From assembly GCA_964195405.1 (NCBI GenBank), contig CAXMPK010000046.1, forward strand, positions 1 to 31,174: a stretch of DNA of 31,174 nt, read 5' to 3'. A program made the position numbers and the translations under genes. Below the pieces are notes generated by a model. That model was not told where the DNA came from, did no database searches, and saw only the letters and a list, made by a program, of their open reading frames with translations. Source of the stretch: CAXMPK01 sp964195405. GTDB taxonomy: Bacteria; Actinomycetota; Acidimicrobiia; Spongiisociales; ZC4RG35. Positions 29,481 to 31,174 of the stretch are shown piece after piece. Each line of letters begins with the position of its first letter. The stretch's first letter is position 1.

Positions 29481-30791
29481 GTGTCTGGCCCCACCACATT
29501 TGATCGAGTCGCACATGCCCTCGAGGCGGCTCACGCATCTCAGAACACCCTCAACGCATTCACATCGATCGACGATGAGGGGGCCCTCGAACGTGCTTCG
29601 GCATTGGATCAGAGGATCGGTCGCGACGAGGACATCGGGCCACTTGCCGGCTCACCCGTGGCGATCAAGGATCTGATCGATCAGGCCAACCGAGTCACGA
29701 CAAACGGGTCTTCTTTCTACCGGATAACGCCTGAAACATCAGCGTCTTGTGTCACCGCAGTGGAACGAGCGGGTGGTGTGGTCATCGGTAGGACAGGACT
29801 TCATGAGTTTGCTTTTGGCTTCTCATCAGAAAACCCGTTTTGGGGAGCCGTGAGAAATCCGTGGGACCTTTCAACCTCGCCAGGCGGGTCGTCCGGGGGA
29901 TCAGCCGCCGCGGTAGCGGCCGGAATCGTTCCGTTTGCCCTAGGAACCGACACCGGAGGATCGGTCAGGGTTCCGGCGGCTCTTTGCGGCACATATGGCC
30001 TGAAAGTGACTCATGGCCGCATCCCCCTCGACGGTGTATTCCCCCTCGTCCCTTCAATCGACACCGTGGGACCCCTGGCGAGTTCGATCGACCAGATCGA
30101 GAGTTGCTATCAGGCGATGTCCGGGGATATTGCCCCTGACCCTCTATCGGGCCATCTCCGCTTCGGGGTGCCCGAGCCTTGGTTCGAACGCTCACCTATT
30201 AGCACTGACATCGCTTCCGCCTTCCGAAATGCCGTCGAGAACCTCCGCTCAGCCGGCCACGCTGTCCATCCGATCGAAATGCCGGACGTGTTTCCCTCGG
30301 ACCAACTCTGGAACGCTATCGCGGAAGAGGTGCGCGATGTGCATCGAGAGTTCCGACTGGCCGGGGCTGAATACGGCCCAGATGTGAGACAGCGTCTTGA
30401 CTCGGCCGACATGATCACCACCTCCGATGTCATGAATGCCCGTGAGTGGCAACAGACGATTCGCGACCGGTTCTCTGACGCCTTTGCAACGGTTGATTTC
30501 TTGATCACGCCGACTGTCCCCGTTCGTCGCAAGTTGATAGGCGACGATCTGATCGAAGGCCGGCATTACCGGACAGTTCTCTCCTATTTCTCCGCCATCG
30601 TCAACCACTCCCTCCATCCTGCGATTGCCCTTCCGCTGGCTGATAGTGGGGCGCCACCGGCCTCGCTCCAGGTCATCGGGCCAAGGCGTGCCGAGATGGC
30701 GTTGATCGGTCTTGGCCGACATCTCGACGCCATCGATTTAACCGGGTTCACAACCGCTCGCCCAAGTTCCCGTACACCTGAGTCTCGATAG
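29481..30791 (+). CDS. Amidase-signature family enzyme
   Basis: A 436-residue amidase-signature enzyme. The Ser-cisSer-Lys triad is visible: K63 in V-A-I-K-D, S137 in G-G-S-S-G-G-S, and the nucleophile S161 in T-D-T-G-G-S-V-R. The region P-G-G-S-S-G-G-S-A-A-A-V-A-A-G is the family signature. It resembles GatA, but no gatB or gatC is adjacent and the C-terminal part is short, so a free-standing amidase is more likely. The substrate is unknown. The GTG start at 29481 has a -10 box 8 nt upstream. Confidence 0.9.
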   Translation: MSGPTTFDRVAHALEAAHASQNTLNAFTSIDDEGALERASALDQRIGRDEDIGPLAGSPVAIKDLIDQANRVTTNGSSFYRITPETSASCVTAVERAGGVVIGRTGLHEFAFGFSSENPFWGAVRNPWDLSTSPGGSSGGSAAAVAAGIVPFALGTDTGGSVRVPAALCGTYGLKVTHGRIPLDGVFPLVPSIDTVGPLASSIDQIESCYQAMSGDIAPDPLSGHLRFGVPEPWFERSPISTDIASAFRNAVENLRSAGHAVHPIEMPDVFPSDQLWNAIAEEVRDVHREFRLAGAEYGPDVRQRLDSADMITTSDVMNAREWQQTIRDRFSDAFATVDFLITPTVPVRRKLIGDDLIEGRHYRTVLSYFSAIVNHSLHPAIALPLADSGAPPASLQVIGPRRAEMALIGLGRHLDAIDLTGFTTARPSSRTPESR

Positions 30792-30829
30792 ACTTGGATA
30801 GCTGGCTACATCTATAAGGAAGTGAACAA

Positions 30830-31174
30830 GTGGCCGACGAGATTGCCACATCCGACCCTTCATCGACCCCAACTGAAGTCGCCGACAAGCTAGTGGTTCG
30901 TTTCGCCGGTGATTCCGGTGACGGGATGCAGCTTGCGGGGAATCGATTCACTGACGCCTCTGCATTGTTCGGGAACGATCTGGCCACTTTGCCAAACTTC
31001 CCCGCAGAGATTCGAGCACCGGCGGGCACTCTTCCCGGCGTGTCCTCCTTCCAGGTTCAAATTGCCGACTTTGACATCCTCACCGCTGGGGATTCGCCCG
31101 ACTGCCTGGTGGCGATGAACCCTGCGGCTCTCCAAACCAACATCAAGGATCTTCGCCAGGGCGGAACCCTGGTA
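30830..31174 (+). CDS. korA: 2-oxoacid:ferredoxin oxidoreductase, alpha subunit, N-terminal part (runs off the window)
   Basis: The first 115 residues of a KorA-type subunit. After a short Ser/Thr-rich lead comes the fused gamma (POR) domain: V-V-R-F-A-G-D-S-G-D-G-M-Q-L-A-G, then T-L-P-N-F-P-A-E-I-R-A-P-A-G-T, and S-S-F-Q-V-Q-I. This is the pattern of actinobacterial 2-oxoglutarate:ferredoxin oxidoreductases with gamma and alpha joined. The enzyme makes succinyl-CoA, CO2 and reduced ferredoxin. A korB gene would be expected just past the window. AAGGAAG lies about 8 nt before the GTG at 30830. Confidence 0.9.
   Translation, partial: MADEIATSDPSSTPTEVADKLVVRFAGDSGDGMQLAGNRFTDASALFGNDLATLPNFPAEIRAPAGTLPGVSSFQVQIADFDILTAGDSPDCLVAMNPAALQTNIKDLRQGGTLV

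Noticed and set aside
1..31174. tRNA, rRNA, insertion sequences, integrases or prophage genes
   Set aside because: None was recognised on reading either strand. A covariance-model scan was not possible, so a missed small RNA cannot be excluded.

Overview
The window is a dense, GC-rich bacterial chromosome segment. It has short intergenic gaps, many GTG and TTG starts, lipoproteins with Thr-rich linkers, a nickel superoxide dismutase, and start codons that sit 6-10 nt behind a TANNNT hexamer (leaderless mRNAs). Together these suggest an actinomycetote, probably of the class Acidimicrobiia. That placement is an inference from gene content, because no rRNA or tRNA gene was seen.

Positions 1-12509 are almost wholly minus strand. 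First comes mfd - parvulin-type lipoprotein foldase - mazG (from 7348 down), then a leaderless squalene/phytoene-synthase-family gene and the start of enolase. Upstream lies a second run: alpha/beta hydrolase - rplY - pth - glpK - pgsA - NAD-dependent epimerase. It ends in a gene whose translation start has been copied six times by an 18-bp tandem repeat. pgsA itself has no ATG/GTG/TTG at the expected place and seems to start at ATC.

Positions 12510-16083 hold pgl, an esterase-like lipoprotein, an AlkA-type DNA glycosylase, two very small ORFs, and a FAD-domain-only relative of thioredoxin reductase.

Positions 16111-21545 are the main find: a nine-gene, minus-strand bacterial microcompartment operon. 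In transcription order it reads rpiB-like isomerase, deoC (deoxyribose-5-phosphate aldolase), permuted BMC-T, BMC-H, BMC-P, CoA-acylating aldehyde dehydrogenase, BMC-T, BMC-P, BMC-P. This matches the sugar-phosphate-utilising (SPU) class of shell loci. DeoC would release acetaldehyde from deoxyribose 5-phosphate inside the shell and the dehydrogenase would turn it into acetyl-CoA. The three enzymes each carry an N-terminal amphipathic helix that looks like a shell-targeting peptide. The isomerase lacks the catalytic Cys of RpiB, so its substrate is open. No phosphotransacylase or alcohol dehydrogenase is present. A leaderless HTH/coiled-coil protein diverges from the operon and is a candidate regulator.

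Positions 21575-31174 are mostly plus strand: the HTH gene, a secreted lipoprotein (minus), an EamA transporter, metG, a PGPGW membrane protein, and sodN (minus). Divergent from sodN is a gene fusing the Ni-SOD maturation peptidase (SodX) to an HhH-GPD DNA glycosylase. An ACT-domain protein, a DUF3048 lipoprotein, an amidase and the start of a 2-oxoacid:ferredoxin oxidoreductase alpha subunit follow. No CRISPR array, insertion sequence, integrase or attachment site was recognised.
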